DNA of 22,116 nucleotides from an uncultured Actinomycetes bacterium (GCA_946886425.1 CAMPIP010000016.1:1-22116); one strand, 5' to 3'. Positions 7,753 to 15,537 are shown, counted from the stretch's first letter. Notes: a model not told the origin generated them from the sequence alone. Program-made: numbers and translations.

Positions 7753-8109
7753 CTACCTACTCGCAGACAGGTGCCTCTGGCGCAATCTCCTGATGTAGAC
7801 GTACGTCAACACCAAGGCCGACACCAGGAAGATGACCAGTGCTACCACGATGGTCTCGCCATTCCCAAACAGGCCCTGAACGAAAAGTGCCACGACGCCA
7901 GAGACAATACAGACTGCCTCGACTCGCGCCTCCGTCGACTTAGATGAAATGAACTGGCGGAGACCCGTCAACACGAGGATTGCCGAAGCCAACCAAAACG
8001 CGCCGAAGAAGACGTAGGCAAGAGGCGAGGTGCTAGAACCAAGCATTATTCGCACAGCTCCAAGGGCCACCCATACAGCAAGAAGACTGGCTAGTGGCTT
8101 TCGGGTCAT
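7753..8109 (-). CDS. Four-span membrane protein immediately downstream of RHS; candidate immunity protein
   Basis: A 118-residue protein with four predicted membrane helices (about 7-24, 28-48, 63-80 and 86-106) and a basic C-terminus (YIRRLRQRHL). Its ATG directly follows the TAG of the RHS gene (TAGATG, no gap), so the two are transcribed and probably translated together. In polymorphic toxin loci the gene just after an RHS or other toxin tip commonly encodes the cognate immunity protein, and membrane immunity proteins accompany membrane-acting toxins. That role is inferred from position and topology only. No homologous family is recognised. Confidence 0.6.
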   Translation of the reverse strand: MTRKPLASLLAVWVALGAVRIMLGSSTSPLAYVFFGAFWLASAILVLTGLRQFISSKSTEARVEAVCIVSGVVALFVQGLFGNGETIVVALVIFLVSALVLTYVYIRRLRQRHLSASR

Positions 8110-10554
8110 CTACCGGCCCACCCTTGGAATCGGGACGGGACCCTTACCGGGTGCGCCCGGAGGGGGAAAGCTGGGAGGCTCTGGTGCATCTGGATCTTCC
8201 GGTCCCAGCTGTTCCGCTTCTTCTTGGCATCCCACCGGACCCGGCTGCTGAACCGCCGTTTCCGCAAGGCAGGTGAAAGTCCTTCCAACTTCCGTGCCTC
8301 GGTCGCCAATCCATTCCCCAACACCGCTACCGGCAACTTCACTCACAACTCCAGGGGCATCGCTGACCCAATCTCCGATTCTGTCAGCGAGTTCTTCGAG
8401 GGGAGCGATCGGATTGAAGTCGGGGATACAGGGAAAGCATTCCCCGCTCGGGTCGATGAGATTCAACGGATCGCCATTGGCATACCAGAAGAGATTAGGT
8501 CCGCTACCGACGAAGCCGGCCGGGTCTTCGCTGATGAATCTCCCAAAGGACTGGCTGTAGTAGCGAGCTCGGTAGTAGTAGAGCCCGGTGCCGTCGTTTT
8601 CCCGGCCGGTGAACTGGAATGGATTGGTGCTTGGTCCGCCCGCCGTGGCCGAAGTCCCGAATGGCTCATAGGTGTAGGTCGTGTCGACTTCGCCGGAGTC
8701 GTCGGCTAGGGCAATGACGCTGCCGAGGCGGTCGGTCAGGTAGCTGGCGGTGGTTGAACCTCCGACCGATTCCTGGACGACGTTCGTGTCGTCGTAGAGC
8801 AGATCGGTCGTGGTTTCGCCCAGGATCTTCGATATCCGCCGTCCGAACGGGTCGTAGGCGAAGGCGGCATCGGCCGGGCCGTCGATGCCGGTGAGTTGCC
8901 CCCGTGCGTTCGAGTCGTATTTGCTGGTCCCGTCGTCGATGAGGTTGCCATCCGCGTCGTAACTGAGTTCTTTGCCGTCGCGTTCGACCAGCTGGTTGGC
9001 GGCGTTGTAATCGGCGCCTTCCATCGCGGCCGGCAGGGCGAGGCGAGCGTAGCTGCCCCAGATCGCTTCGGTGCGACCGTTGGCGTCGTAGGCGTACCGG
9101 AGATCGCCGAGCGTCGATTCGCCGTCTTTGTAGGTGATCGAGGTGGCCTGGCCGGCTTTGTCGTAGCCGTAGAGCTGATCGATCCCGTTGGGCAAGGTCA
9201 CGCTCGTCCTCCGATCGGCATCGTCATAGGCCAAGGAGACAACTTCCAGACCACGGGTGATACCGGTAAGCCGGTTGGCATCGTCGTATTCGTAGGCGAG
9301 GGGTTCCTGGCCGGGGAGCGTCAGCGCGGTGCGGCGGCCGGCATCGTCGTAGGCGTAGCCGACCGTGCCCTCGGGGCCGCTGACTTCGGTGAGCCTGTCC
9401 AGTTCGTCGTAGGCGAGCACGTATTCCCCGCTGGTGCTGTCGCCGACCCCGACCAGCCGGTCGGCATCGTCGTATTCGTATTCGATCGAACTCTCGGCCC
9501 CTTCCCCTTCAACGCCGAATTCGGCCCTGGCCAGACGCCCGAGTCCGTCGTAGTCGAATTCGGTGTCCTTGCCGCGGCGGCTGATCTCTTTGACGAGGTG
9601 GCCGCCTTTGTCATAGCTCTGTTCGACGGTGTCTTCGAGGGGGTTGGTTTCCGTTTCGAGGCGGTCCATCGCGTCGTAGGTCATCGTCGTCTCGTTTTCG
9701 AGGGCGTCGGTGATCGAGATGACGTTTCCATCGGCGTCGCGGCTGAATTTCGTCTCTGCTCCCGACGGGGCCGTGACGCCAATCAGCTCATCGGCTTCGT
9801 TGTAGGAGAGCAGCGTTCCCTGGCCGCCGGGCGAGGTGATCGAGCGGACTCGGCCGAGCGCGTCCACGAACTGCCTGGTCGTGCGACCCAGCGGGTCGGT
9901 CACGGAGGCCAGATCGCCCTGGGAGTAGGCGAACGTGGTCGCCTCTTCTTCGGGATTGACGACCGAGGTCAGCTGGCCTTCGCTGTTGTATTTCATGCTC
10001 GTTTCGCTGCCGAGGGCGTCGGTGCGCTTCAACAGCTCGCCGTGGGATCCGTATTCGAATTCGGTGGCGTGACCGAGCGGGTCAGTGACTTTGGTGACGT
10101 GGCTCGTGCCCGGCTCATAGTCAAATTTCGTCGTCACGGCGTCTTCGCTCCCCGCCAGCCTCGTCGCTTCGGTGACATTTCCCAGGCCGTCGTATTTGAA
10201 CTCGGATTTCCGGCCGAGCGGGTCGGTCTTCGACAAGGCCAGGCCCGTTTCGGGCTGACGTTCGATGCTGGTCGTCTGCTCGAGTTCGGTTTCCGGCGCT
10301 TCGGTTTCGGCCACCGAGAGCCCGGCCGCATTGAACTCGACTTTGCGCTGGTTCCCAACCGGGTCGGTCACAGTCGTCGCCTCGACTTTCCCGGCTTCGT
10401 CGAGGTCGTAGTCGAACTCGAACGTGCCGCCGTCGGCGGTGGTCTGTTCTTCGCCCCGGAGCTCGACGAGGCGGTAATCGAGGCATACGGATTCAGCCAC
10501 GGCGAGGACATCCTGGCTCAACTTCTCGCGCTCAACCGGTAGATCGCAGATCAA
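8110..10554 (-). CDS. RHS/YD-repeat protein, N-terminally truncated, with variable C-terminal tip
   Basis: About 814 residues. From roughly residue 40 the protein is a chain of YD repeats (YDALGR/YDDADRL-type units). The RHS-associated core at 646-705 includes FTGRENDGTGLYYYRARYYS, GRFISEDP and LNLIDPSGE. After it comes a 109-residue tip with cysteines near 706, 709, 762 and 776 and a Pro-rich end. No known nuclease, ADP-ribosyltransferase or deaminase motif is seen there. Full-length RHS proteins are usually well over 1,000 residues with export signals and an N-terminal cap. Here there is none, the only usable start is a TTG at 10554 without a ribosome site, and an in-frame stop lies just upstream. 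It is probably a 5'-deleted or orphan cassette kept with its downstream membrane partners, and may not be expressed alone. Confidence 0.82.
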   Translation of the reverse strand: MICDLPVEREKLSQDVLAVAESVCLDYRLVELRGEEQTTADGGTFEFDYDLDEAGKVEATTVTDPVGNQRKVEFNAAGLSVAETEAPETELEQTTSIERQPETGLALSKTDPLGRKSEFKYDGLGNVTEATRLAGSEDAVTTKFDYEPGTSHVTKVTDPLGHATEFEYGSHGELLKRTDALGSETSMKYNSEGQLTSVVNPEEEATTFAYSQGDLASVTDPLGRTTRQFVDALGRVRSITSPGGQGTLLSYNEADELIGVTAPSGAETKFSRDADGNVISITDALENETTMTYDAMDRLETETNPLEDTVEQSYDKGGHLVKEISRRGKDTEFDYDGLGRLARAEFGVEGEGAESSIEYEYDDADRLVGVGDSTSGEYVLAYDELDRLTEVSGPEGTVGYAYDDAGRRTALTLPGQEPLAYEYDDANRLTGITRGLEVVSLAYDDADRRTSVTLPNGIDQLYGYDKAGQATSITYKDGESTLGDLRYAYDANGRTEAIWGSYARLALPAAMEGADYNAANQLVERDGKELSYDADGNLIDDGTSKYDSNARGQLTGIDGPADAAFAYDPFGRRISKILGETTTDLLYDDTNVVQESVGGSTTASYLTDRLGSVIALADDSGEVDTTYTYEPFGTSATAGGPSTNPFQFTGRENDGTGLYYYRARYYSQSFGRFISEDPAGFVGSGPNLFWYANGDPLNLIDPSGECFPCIPDFNPIAPLEELADRIGDWVSDAPGVVSEVAGSGVGEWIGDRGTEVGRTFTCLAETAVQQPGPVGCQEEAEQLGPEDPDAPEPPSFPPPGAPGKGPVPIPRVGR

Positions 10555-10654
10555 GAGGACGCGGGGCTCACCGAGCCGCGCAAGCCAGGCGCAAGTGGGC
10601 TAGCCGTAGCGGCGTCAGCCTCGATCGATCTTGCTCTAAACGTATGCTCCGCAG

Positions 10655-11149
10655 GTGGGCTACAGGGGCTCCTACCTTTGGCGGCTCCGCCAAGCCGTAG
10701 GCAACGACCTGGTGCTGATGCCGGGGGCAATGATCGCCCTGCGGCGCGAGGACGGCCATGTGCTGCTGACCCAACGGTCTGACGACGGCACTTGGTGCCT
10801 GCCTGCCGGTGCAGCCGAGCCGGGGGGCAGCTTCGCCCGCACCGCGGTCGGCGAGCTGAAGGAGGAGGCGGGTATCGATGTTGCCGAGAGGGACCTCGTT
10901 CCCTTCGGCTGTCTCTCCGAGGCCGAGCTGCACACGATCCATTATCCGAACGGCGACACCACTCATTGCTTCGCGGTCCTGTTCCTGGCTGAACGCTGGA
11001 ACGGAGATCCTCGGCCGGACGGCGTAGAGGCAATCGGAAGTCAGTTCGCCGATCCGGGCGACGCCCCCACTCCACTTCACGATCCGACCGCGCACGCGCT
11101 CGAACAGCTGATTGCCTACCTGGAAACGGGTCGCTTCCAGGTGCGCTAA
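10655..11149 (+). CDS. Nudix hydrolase with divergent Nudix box
   Basis: A 164-residue Nudix-fold protein of the type beginning SYLWRLRQAVGNDLVLMPGA. The Nudix box GX5EX7REUXEEXGU aligns exactly to residues 52-74, but the first Glu is Gly58 and the Arg of RE is Gly66. Glu67, Glu70 and Glu71, which bind metal, are kept. Members hydrolyse nucleoside-diphosphate-linked compounds such as oxidised nucleotides, sugar nucleotides or ADP-ribose; the substrate here is unknown. The start is a GTG at 10655: an in-frame TAA lies at 10637-10639, and the nearby ATG at 10644 is out of frame. It is the only plus-strand gene between the RHS cassette and the regulators, divergent from RHS across 100 bases, and appears monocistronic. 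Confidence 0.88.
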   Translation: MGYRGSYLWRLRQAVGNDLVLMPGAMIALRREDGHVLLTQRSDDGTWCLPAGAAEPGGSFARTAVGELKEEAGIDVAERDLVPFGCLSEAELHTIHYPNGDTTHCFAVLFLAERWNGDPRPDGVEAIGSQFADPGDAPTPLHDPTAHALEQLIAYLETGRFQVR

Positions 11150-11291
11150 ACTCGAAGGTTCCTGCACGTCACCATGAAGAGCGCGAAAAGCTGCGCCCGG
11201 CTAGCGATCTTCCCCTAGTCGGCCTAGTTGTTCTTGGTGATTCTGGCGATCGACACTGCGCCGTCGGACACCGAAACGATAACCACCTGCC

Positions 11292-11834
11292 CTACGCTCC
11301 CATCAGGTCGTCGTCGGGCATCTGGTAGGAGCCACACCCGATGCGCCGCGCCACAGCGAGCACGTATGAGTCGCGTAGCTTCTTCCAGAAATCGGCATGT
11401 TCTTGCTCACCGGGCTCGGCGAAGTACCACGCAATCGCGTCCGCAATCGCATCCGAGTAAAGGGATTTGGCATCGAGGAACCCTTCAATGTCCGCAGGGA
11501 GGCAGCCCGCTCGGTCAGCGACTGCGTAAGCGAAGTCAGCATCGTCAACGTCGGCGACGCTTAGGGCAGACAGGACGAGGCTGGATGGATGCAATTCATG
11601 GTTGAGCTTCCTGACGGCAATGGAGGGCCCGAAACGGAAGCCGAGATTCACCCCGACGCTCAGCGCAAGGGCAACTAGTCTCTCCACGCTTGTCGGCCCT
11701 GACGCGATCCGAGCGCAGGCTAGATCAAAGCCCTCAGGGTGAAGAGCCATGTCAGCGACCGAAGACTGATGGCCAGTCACTTCGACCTCTTGGGCCAGCC
11801 TCGTCAGGAGCTCGAAGGTACTTTCAGCGTCCAT
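11292..11834 (-). CDS. Unknown 180-residue protein, second gene of an overlapping pair
   Basis: The product is acidic and mostly helical by composition (Ala/Leu/Asp/Glu-rich), with an aromatic segment AWYFAEPGEQEHADFWKK near 138-155 and a C-terminal YQMPDDDLMG stretch. No membrane helix, signal peptide or catalytic motif is recognised. The ATG at 11834 lies inside the end of the upstream 99-residue gene, an 11-base overlap in another frame, which supports translational coupling. The pair stands between the Nudix gene and the regulator cluster. Function is unknown. Confidence 0.6.
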   Translation of the reverse strand: MDAESTFELLTRLAQEVEVTGHQSSVADMALHPEGFDLACARIASGPTSVERLVALALSVGVNLGFRFGPSIAVRKLNHELHPSSLVLSALSVADVDDADFAYAVADRAGCLPADIEGFLDAKSLYSDAIADAIAWYFAEPGEQEHADFWKKLRDSYVLAVARRIGCGSYQMPDDDLMGA

Positions 11835-12123
11835 CGAGCAGCCATTCGGTAACTGCGGCCAGTGTGGCCCTACCGGGTCCGACACGGCTGCCATCGACCC
11901 GGAGCAGTTCGACGCGGTCCAATTCCCGAACGACCTTCTCGATCCGACCGTCGCCACCTTCAATGCCGAGCGTGCAGCTGACATCCCAGGCCAGGCCAGC
12001 AAAGCGCAAGTCCACTGACGGCTCCACCAAGACCGCGTGAAGGATGATTGCCTCAATCACCGCATCGCCATATGACGGGGGTGGATTGCGGATCGGGAGC
12101 CGCTTGTCGAAAGCGACGGTCAA
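11824..12123 (-). CDS. Unknown 99-residue protein, first gene of an overlapping pair
   Basis: A small soluble protein with central segments EAIILHAVLVEPSVDLRFAG and RIEKVVRELDRVELLRVDG and no recognised domain. The alternation of strands and helices looks like a compact alpha/beta domain. The start is uncertain: TTG 12123 has AGGAG 11 bases upstream, and GTG 12060 would shorten it by 21 residues. It overlaps the next gene by 11 bases. A 16-bp perfect palindrome lies about 37 bases upstream of the TTG and may control the pair. Confidence 0.5.
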   Translation of the reverse strand: MTVAFDKRLPIRNPPPSYGDAVIEAIILHAVLVEPSVDLRFAGLAWDVSCTLGIEGGDGRIEKVVRELDRVELLRVDGSRVGPGRATLAAVTEWLLDGR

Positions 12124-12522
12124 TTTGGCGCCCCGCTCCTGACCGCGGCTCGATGTGGACGAGGGGCGCCCCTCGCGCCTCCAGTCGGGACCCGAAGGGC
12201 GCCCTCGCTCACATGCCTTCCCACTGCTTTCCGATACGGATCACCCTTGACCGACTGCTGGGAGCAGCGCCGTTCGCCCCTGCGTCGAACCGAGCCGAAC
12301 AGCCGGCCTGGGGGCCTGTGTGGGAAGGCGCCACGGGACGGGCGGATCCCGCGATGAAGTCGCGCGGGGATCCCTTTTGCCCGTGGGCCTCTGCCACCGG
12401 GAAATTGCGCCGCGGGACCGGGTGTTGAGGCAGCCCCGCGAGCTGGCGGCAAAGCTTGGTGTCGACGAAAGCGGCCTCCTCGAGCAAAGAGCCACAACTT
12501 CACCGAGTTCGGCGAGGCTCGG
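12124..12522. other. 399-base stretch without a supportable gene
   Basis: Open frames here are short, mutually contradictory and Arg/Pro-rich, as random high-GC sequence gives. Apart from the palindrome at 12160-12175 and a weak hairpin overlapping the end of the 91-residue gene, I see no RNA gene, insertion-sequence end or tandem repeat. It separates two minus-strand operons and may contain decayed sequence. Confidence 0.45.
12160..12175. promoter_or_regulatory. 16-bp perfect palindrome, possible operator
   Basis: CGAGGGGCGCCCCTCG is exactly self-complementary. It lies 36 bases before the TTG proposed for the 99-residue gene, a position where a repressor could act, and beside a cluster of winged-helix regulators. 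In GC-rich DNA short palindromes arise by chance, but 16 perfect bases is long. It could instead form a transcript hairpin; no T-run follows it on either strand. Confidence 0.35.
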
Positions 12523-12523
12523 T
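12502..12523 (-). terminator. Weak hairpin at the end of the regulator operon
   Basis: On the minus strand ACCGAG and CTCGGT pair in six bases around a ten-base loop, starting at the last base of the TGA of the 91-residue gene. A short T-rich stretch (GGCTCTTTG) follows about 10 bases later. The stem is short, so termination here is only possible. Confidence 0.2.
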
Positions 12524-12798
12524 CAGGGGAGCCGGGCACCGCGGCCGACCTCCTCGAGGACGTGACCCAATACGACTCCGTGCTGCAGAAGTGCCAGGAC
12601 AGCTTCCTGTTGTTGCCCGGCATCCTGGACGTTCGGGAGAAATGCGACCCGTGCAAGTGATTCGGCAAGGTGATCGAGGACGAACGGATCAAGTCCCGTT
12701 TCGGCCACGAGCGCGCCGGGAGCGCTCCTTGCCACCATCTCGCTGACCCGAGCGAGAATCTGCTGCGTCTCAGCGGCGGTGAACTGGCGATCGCCCAC
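12523..12798 (-). CDS. Unknown 91-residue helical protein, partner of the ArsR-like regulator
   Basis: From GTG 12798 the product starts MGDRQFTAAETQQILARV and looks wholly helical, with regular heptad-like Leu/Val spacing and no Cys, signal or membrane span. The ribosome site AGGTGA is formed across the stop codon of the regulator upstream, seven bases before the GTG, and the genes are seven bases apart, so translation is coupled. The frame continues open far upstream inside the regulator, which hides this start; that upstream part is Arg-rich shadow. It may be a protein-protein partner or anti-regulator of the winged-helix protein, which is inference from coupling only. Confidence 0.6.
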   Translation of the reverse strand: MGDRQFTAAETQQILARVSEMVARSAPGALVAETGLDPFVLDHLAESLARVAFLPNVQDAGQQQEAVLALLQHGVVLGHVLEEVGRGARLP

Positions 12799-12805
12799 AG
12801 GCCGT

Positions 12806-13387
12806 TCACCTTCCGCCCGCCGGAGCGGCCTGAAACAAGGCGAACCCGGATACCGCGTGCACCGCCTTCGCCATGTTGTTGCCCTCAAGTCGTCGCCGGC
12901 TTTCGCGTTCGATCTTGTCGAGCCGCCGTTCGGTCGCACGGATGGCCGCGCTCGCAGCGCGCCACCCTTCCGGGTCGAGAACCCGGGGGCTGGCGGACAG
13001 ATGGGTGCCCGCCCGCCTCGTACCCAATCGAAGAAAGTCACTGACGCTCTCGAGGAAGAACGACACGAGCGCCATCTGCAAGGCGGCTCCTACTCCTGCC
13101 GGCAGATCGGAGACGTCGAACGACGCAATCTCCTTCCGGGATTTCAGCCGGTAGAACACCTCGGTCGTGGATCCGACCTGCCGCCGGCCCGTCACTTCCA
13201 ACATTTCGCAGCGATCGCGGAGAACCTTGACGTGGTAGGCCGTACTTTGATGGGACTTCCTTAGTGCCTTTGCCGCAGTGGCAGAGCTGTGCGGACCGGC
13301 ACTAAAGAGCCGGAGCAGATCCTCCCGTAAGGGATCGGTGAGGGCATGAACGACCCGTCCGCGAAGGGTGCCTTTGTCGTCCGTCAT
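12806..13387 (-). CDS. ArsR-like winged-helix transcriptional regulator (193 aa)
   Basis: The winged-helix domain spans about residues 10-82: DPLREDLLRLF, the second helix with TAAKALRKS, the recognition helix QSTAYHVKVLRD, and a wing ending in TEVFYRL. About 110 further residues follow, with a hydrophobic helix (LQMALVSFFLESV), a basic coiled helix (ATERRLDKIERESRRRLEG) and a short tail. There is no CxC metal-sensing pair, so it is unlikely to be a classical metal sensor. The ATG at 13387 lies 47 bases after the next regulator upstream, and a 91-residue gene is coupled behind it. Confidence 0.8.
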   Translation of the reverse strand: MTDDKGTLRGRVVHALTDPLREDLLRLFSAGPHSSATAAKALRKSHQSTAYHVKVLRDRCEMLEVTGRRQVGSTTEVFYRLKSRKEIASFDVSDLPAGVGAALQMALVSFFLESVSDFLRLGTRRAGTHLSASPRVLDPEGWRAASAAIRATERRLDKIERESRRRLEGNNMAKAVHAVSGFALFQAAPAGGR

Positions 13388-13434
13388 GGGGCGTGCGTCT
13401 TCTGCCGAGAGGAGGTACAGCCCTGGCCCAAGGG

Positions 13435-13836
13435 CTATCGGCCGACTGTGGTTGTGTCGCGCTCCGCGGTATCAGCGAGCGCACCACGGACCGCCTCATC
13501 GGTCGCAACCATGGACCTGTACAGCGTCACGTAGTTACCGCGGCCTGCGGGGCGCCGCTCTTGTACATCCACGAGCCCACATCCCTGGAGTACGTTCGCG
13601 TGGTACGCGCAGGCCGAGAGGGGGCACGAGAGGATCGCGCGGGGCTCCCGTCCCTGCTCGGGATGGTCATTGAGTCGTCGTAGGAAGGTGCGACGAAATG
13701 GGTTCCCGAGAGCAAACCGGATCGCCTCTGGAAACTGGGCAGCTAGCTCCCCCGGGAGAGGGTCCATCGGTGAGCAAGAGCGCCTCGACTCCGCGCCTTC
13801 CCGAAAACCTCCGTCGGGTCGATCTCTGTCCTCCAT
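13435..13836 (-). CDS. ArsR-like winged-helix transcriptional regulator (133 aa)
   Basis: A single-domain regulator. After about 30 unstructured residues the winged helix runs from AIRFALGNPFRRTFLRRL to residue 108, with recognition helix LSACAYHANVLQGCGLVDV and wing RRPAGRGNYVTLYRS. The ATG at 13836 is chosen because GGGAGG sits seven bases before it; a TTG further upstream would put that ribosome site inside the gene. It resembles its neighbours in the AYHxxVL recognition motif, suggesting local duplication of a regulator family. The ligand is unknown. Confidence 0.78.
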   Translation of the reverse strand: MEDRDRPDGGFREGAESRRSCSPMDPLPGELAAQFPEAIRFALGNPFRRTFLRRLNDHPEQGREPRAILSCPLSACAYHANVLQGCGLVDVQERRPAGRGNYVTLYRSMVATDEAVRGALADTAERDTTTVGR

Positions 13837-13927
13837 AAGCATGCCTCCCAAAGCCCCATTGTTTACCGGGACCGCCGCTGACTGATACAGATCGACAGGA
13901 TAGGTGTGAAGGTGCCTGACGGCAGAC

Positions 13928-14022
13928 CAGTTTCGGCACTAGATCGCACAACTGGCCGAGCCAAACCGCTTGATCATGCCGTCCGTCGGGGAATTTCGGC
14001 TTGCGATCAGTTCCGGCACTAG
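13928..14022. repeat. Pair of 15-base direct repeats 80 bases apart
   Basis: CAGTTTCGGCACTAG at 13928-13942 and CAGTTCCGGCACTAG at 14008-14022 differ at one base. The second copy contains the stop codon of the 461-residue regulator gene; the first lies in the intergenic space before the 133-residue regulator. They could be regulator-binding sites or a duplication footprint. Flanking bases do not match convincingly. Confidence 0.45.
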
Positions 14023-15404
14023 GAGCCTGGCAGGCCGGGGATTGAGCCGAAGGCACTCCGATTGATGGGGGGAAAGAATCCGGATCCGACAATCTCCTCG
14101 ATCCACCTAAGTTCTCGGTCACGAACTTCGGCGGGATCGCCGTAATACAGCGTTCCTATCCGTTCATCGGGGCAGAGAGAGGAGCGTGCCGGAGAGCCAA
14201 AACAAGCGAGTCCGACGGTGACGGGAAAGAGCGCATCCCGGTCAGGCTGAGGCTGGCGTTGCAACTGGACAATGAACCGGTACACCGCGTCGATCGCAGG
14301 GATTACTTCCGCGAGACCCTCCTCGTCGTAGGCCAGTCCAGTCCAGCTCAGGTGGCTATCCAGCCGAGTCCTGATCGTGTCGGCCAGGATTGAATCCGCC
14401 AGATGATTTACATAGGTGGAAACCTGCACCGAATCGACATCGCCCCGGATTGGCTTAGGAAGCGCCCTATAGGTGGGCGTGTCAAACAGAGCGGATGGCT
14501 TTAGACGGAAGATGTTGCGGTTAGCGCCCTTACGTCTAGTGCGTACCCGCGCGACGCAGTCCAGCTCCTCAAGTCGGAGGCAGTGCTTCCAGATCGCTTG
14601 GACGGGCACCCCATCGCAGTCTTCGCTGAGTTGAGCGGGTGACATTGGCTGCTTTTTCAACTCACCAAGTATTCGAACTCGAACTGGGTGTGATAGCGCG
14701 CGAGCAAGGTTCGGGTCAACCGCAACTGTCCCGTCGGGACGATCTTCCCCTGAAGTAACCCGATAGCTCATCGGCGGGATCACCGGAACGACAGGACTGT
14801 CCGGCGGCGAAGCGATACAGGACAGCCCAGCGGTTACGTGCAATGGCTGCCCCGAAGAAGCAAGCCGGTTCATTGCTCGGAGTCGAGCTCGAAGCTCGTA
14901 CCAGAACAGTGCGTCAGTGATCTTTACCGCTATGCGCCAGCGGCGCTCATCCAGATAGACCACGGTCCACATGAATCGACTGTCCGGAATCGCATTGAAC
15001 GTCAAGGCATCAAACGCTTCCCCGATGCGCTCGGCGAAAGTAATGCAGATGGACGTGGAGTCGTGGTTGCCGTCGCTTTTGCCAAGAGCTCGTAGCGTCG
15101 ATTGATCAAAGAACAGCGAACGACGGGCGAGTTGGTACACGGATCCTCGCCCACCCTCCCGCTGGAGCCTTTCGATGTATCCGAGCTGCTCGAGGCGGCG
15201 TAGATGGCCCTTGATATAGGGCAGCGAGTACATCGGGAATATTTCGTGAAGCTCTAAGGGACCCATCGGAGCGCGTTCGAGGGCACTAACGAGCTCAACG
15301 CGAATGGGATAGGTCAGCGACGCCATTAGCCGCTCCCGCGTCGCGGCGAGATCCGGTGCTTCGGCGAGGGGAACGCGACGCCTGGGCGATCTAGTCGAAG
15401 GCAT
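14019..15404 (-). CDS. Tandemly duplicated winged-helix regulator (two HTH plus sensor units, 461 aa)
   Basis: Two copies of one unit lie in a single chain. Copy 1 (about 24-203) has winged helix LMASLTYPIRVELVSALERA, recognition helix LPYIKGHLRRLEQLGYIERL and an alpha/beta region ending VTAGLSCIASPPDS. Copy 2 (about 233-409) has LARALSHPVRVRILGELKKQ, VQAIWKHCLRLEELDCVARV and VTVGLACFGSPARS. The matching order of motifs, down to the closing GL(S/A)C(I/F)(A/G)SP, shows an internal duplication with fusion. A unique 50-residue tail follows. Two DNA-binding heads on one chain would give a monomer with dimer-like geometry. The ATG at 15404 has no strong ribosome site. The inducer is unknown; it belongs with the two single-head regulators downstream. 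Confidence 0.8.
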   Translation of the reverse strand: MPSTRSPRRRVPLAEAPDLAATRERLMASLTYPIRVELVSALERAPMGPLELHEIFPMYSLPYIKGHLRRLEQLGYIERLQREGGRGSVYQLARRSLFFDQSTLRALGKSDGNHDSTSICITFAERIGEAFDALTFNAIPDSRFMWTVVYLDERRWRIAVKITDALFWYELRARLRAMNRLASSGQPLHVTAGLSCIASPPDSPVVPVIPPMSYRVTSGEDRPDGTVAVDPNLARALSHPVRVRILGELKKQPMSPAQLSEDCDGVPVQAIWKHCLRLEELDCVARVRTRRKGANRNIFRLKPSALFDTPTYRALPKPIRGDVDSVQVSTYVNHLADSILADTIRTRLDSHLSWTGLAYDEEGLAEVIPAIDAVYRFIVQLQRQPQPDRDALFPVTVGLACFGSPARSSLCPDERIGTLYYGDPAEVRDRELRWIEEIVGSGFFPPINRSAFGSIPGLPGS

Positions 15405-15537
15405 GCAGTAAGCAGTGGCTTAACGGTCGAGCAGTTCTCCGACAGAGGTTAGTTGACGCCTCCTCAGGATTTTTTTCGCAGACCCGCAAATGCTGCGACG
15501 GTTGCCCCATTCCCGATTGCGAAAGGGGGTGAAAGCA

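Noticed and set aside
8896..10542. 548-codon plus-strand frame
   Set aside because: Antisense to the RHS repeats; its repetitive VVGVGDR-like text mirrors the YD repeats.
12124..12522. Possible RNase P, tmRNA or SRP RNA in the gene-free stretch
   Set aside because: None of the conserved core sequences of these RNAs were found on either strand.
15459..15478. T7 run after TTGACG as a promoter or terminator
   Set aside because: No -10 hexamer at proper spacing and only a 4-bp stem before the T-run.
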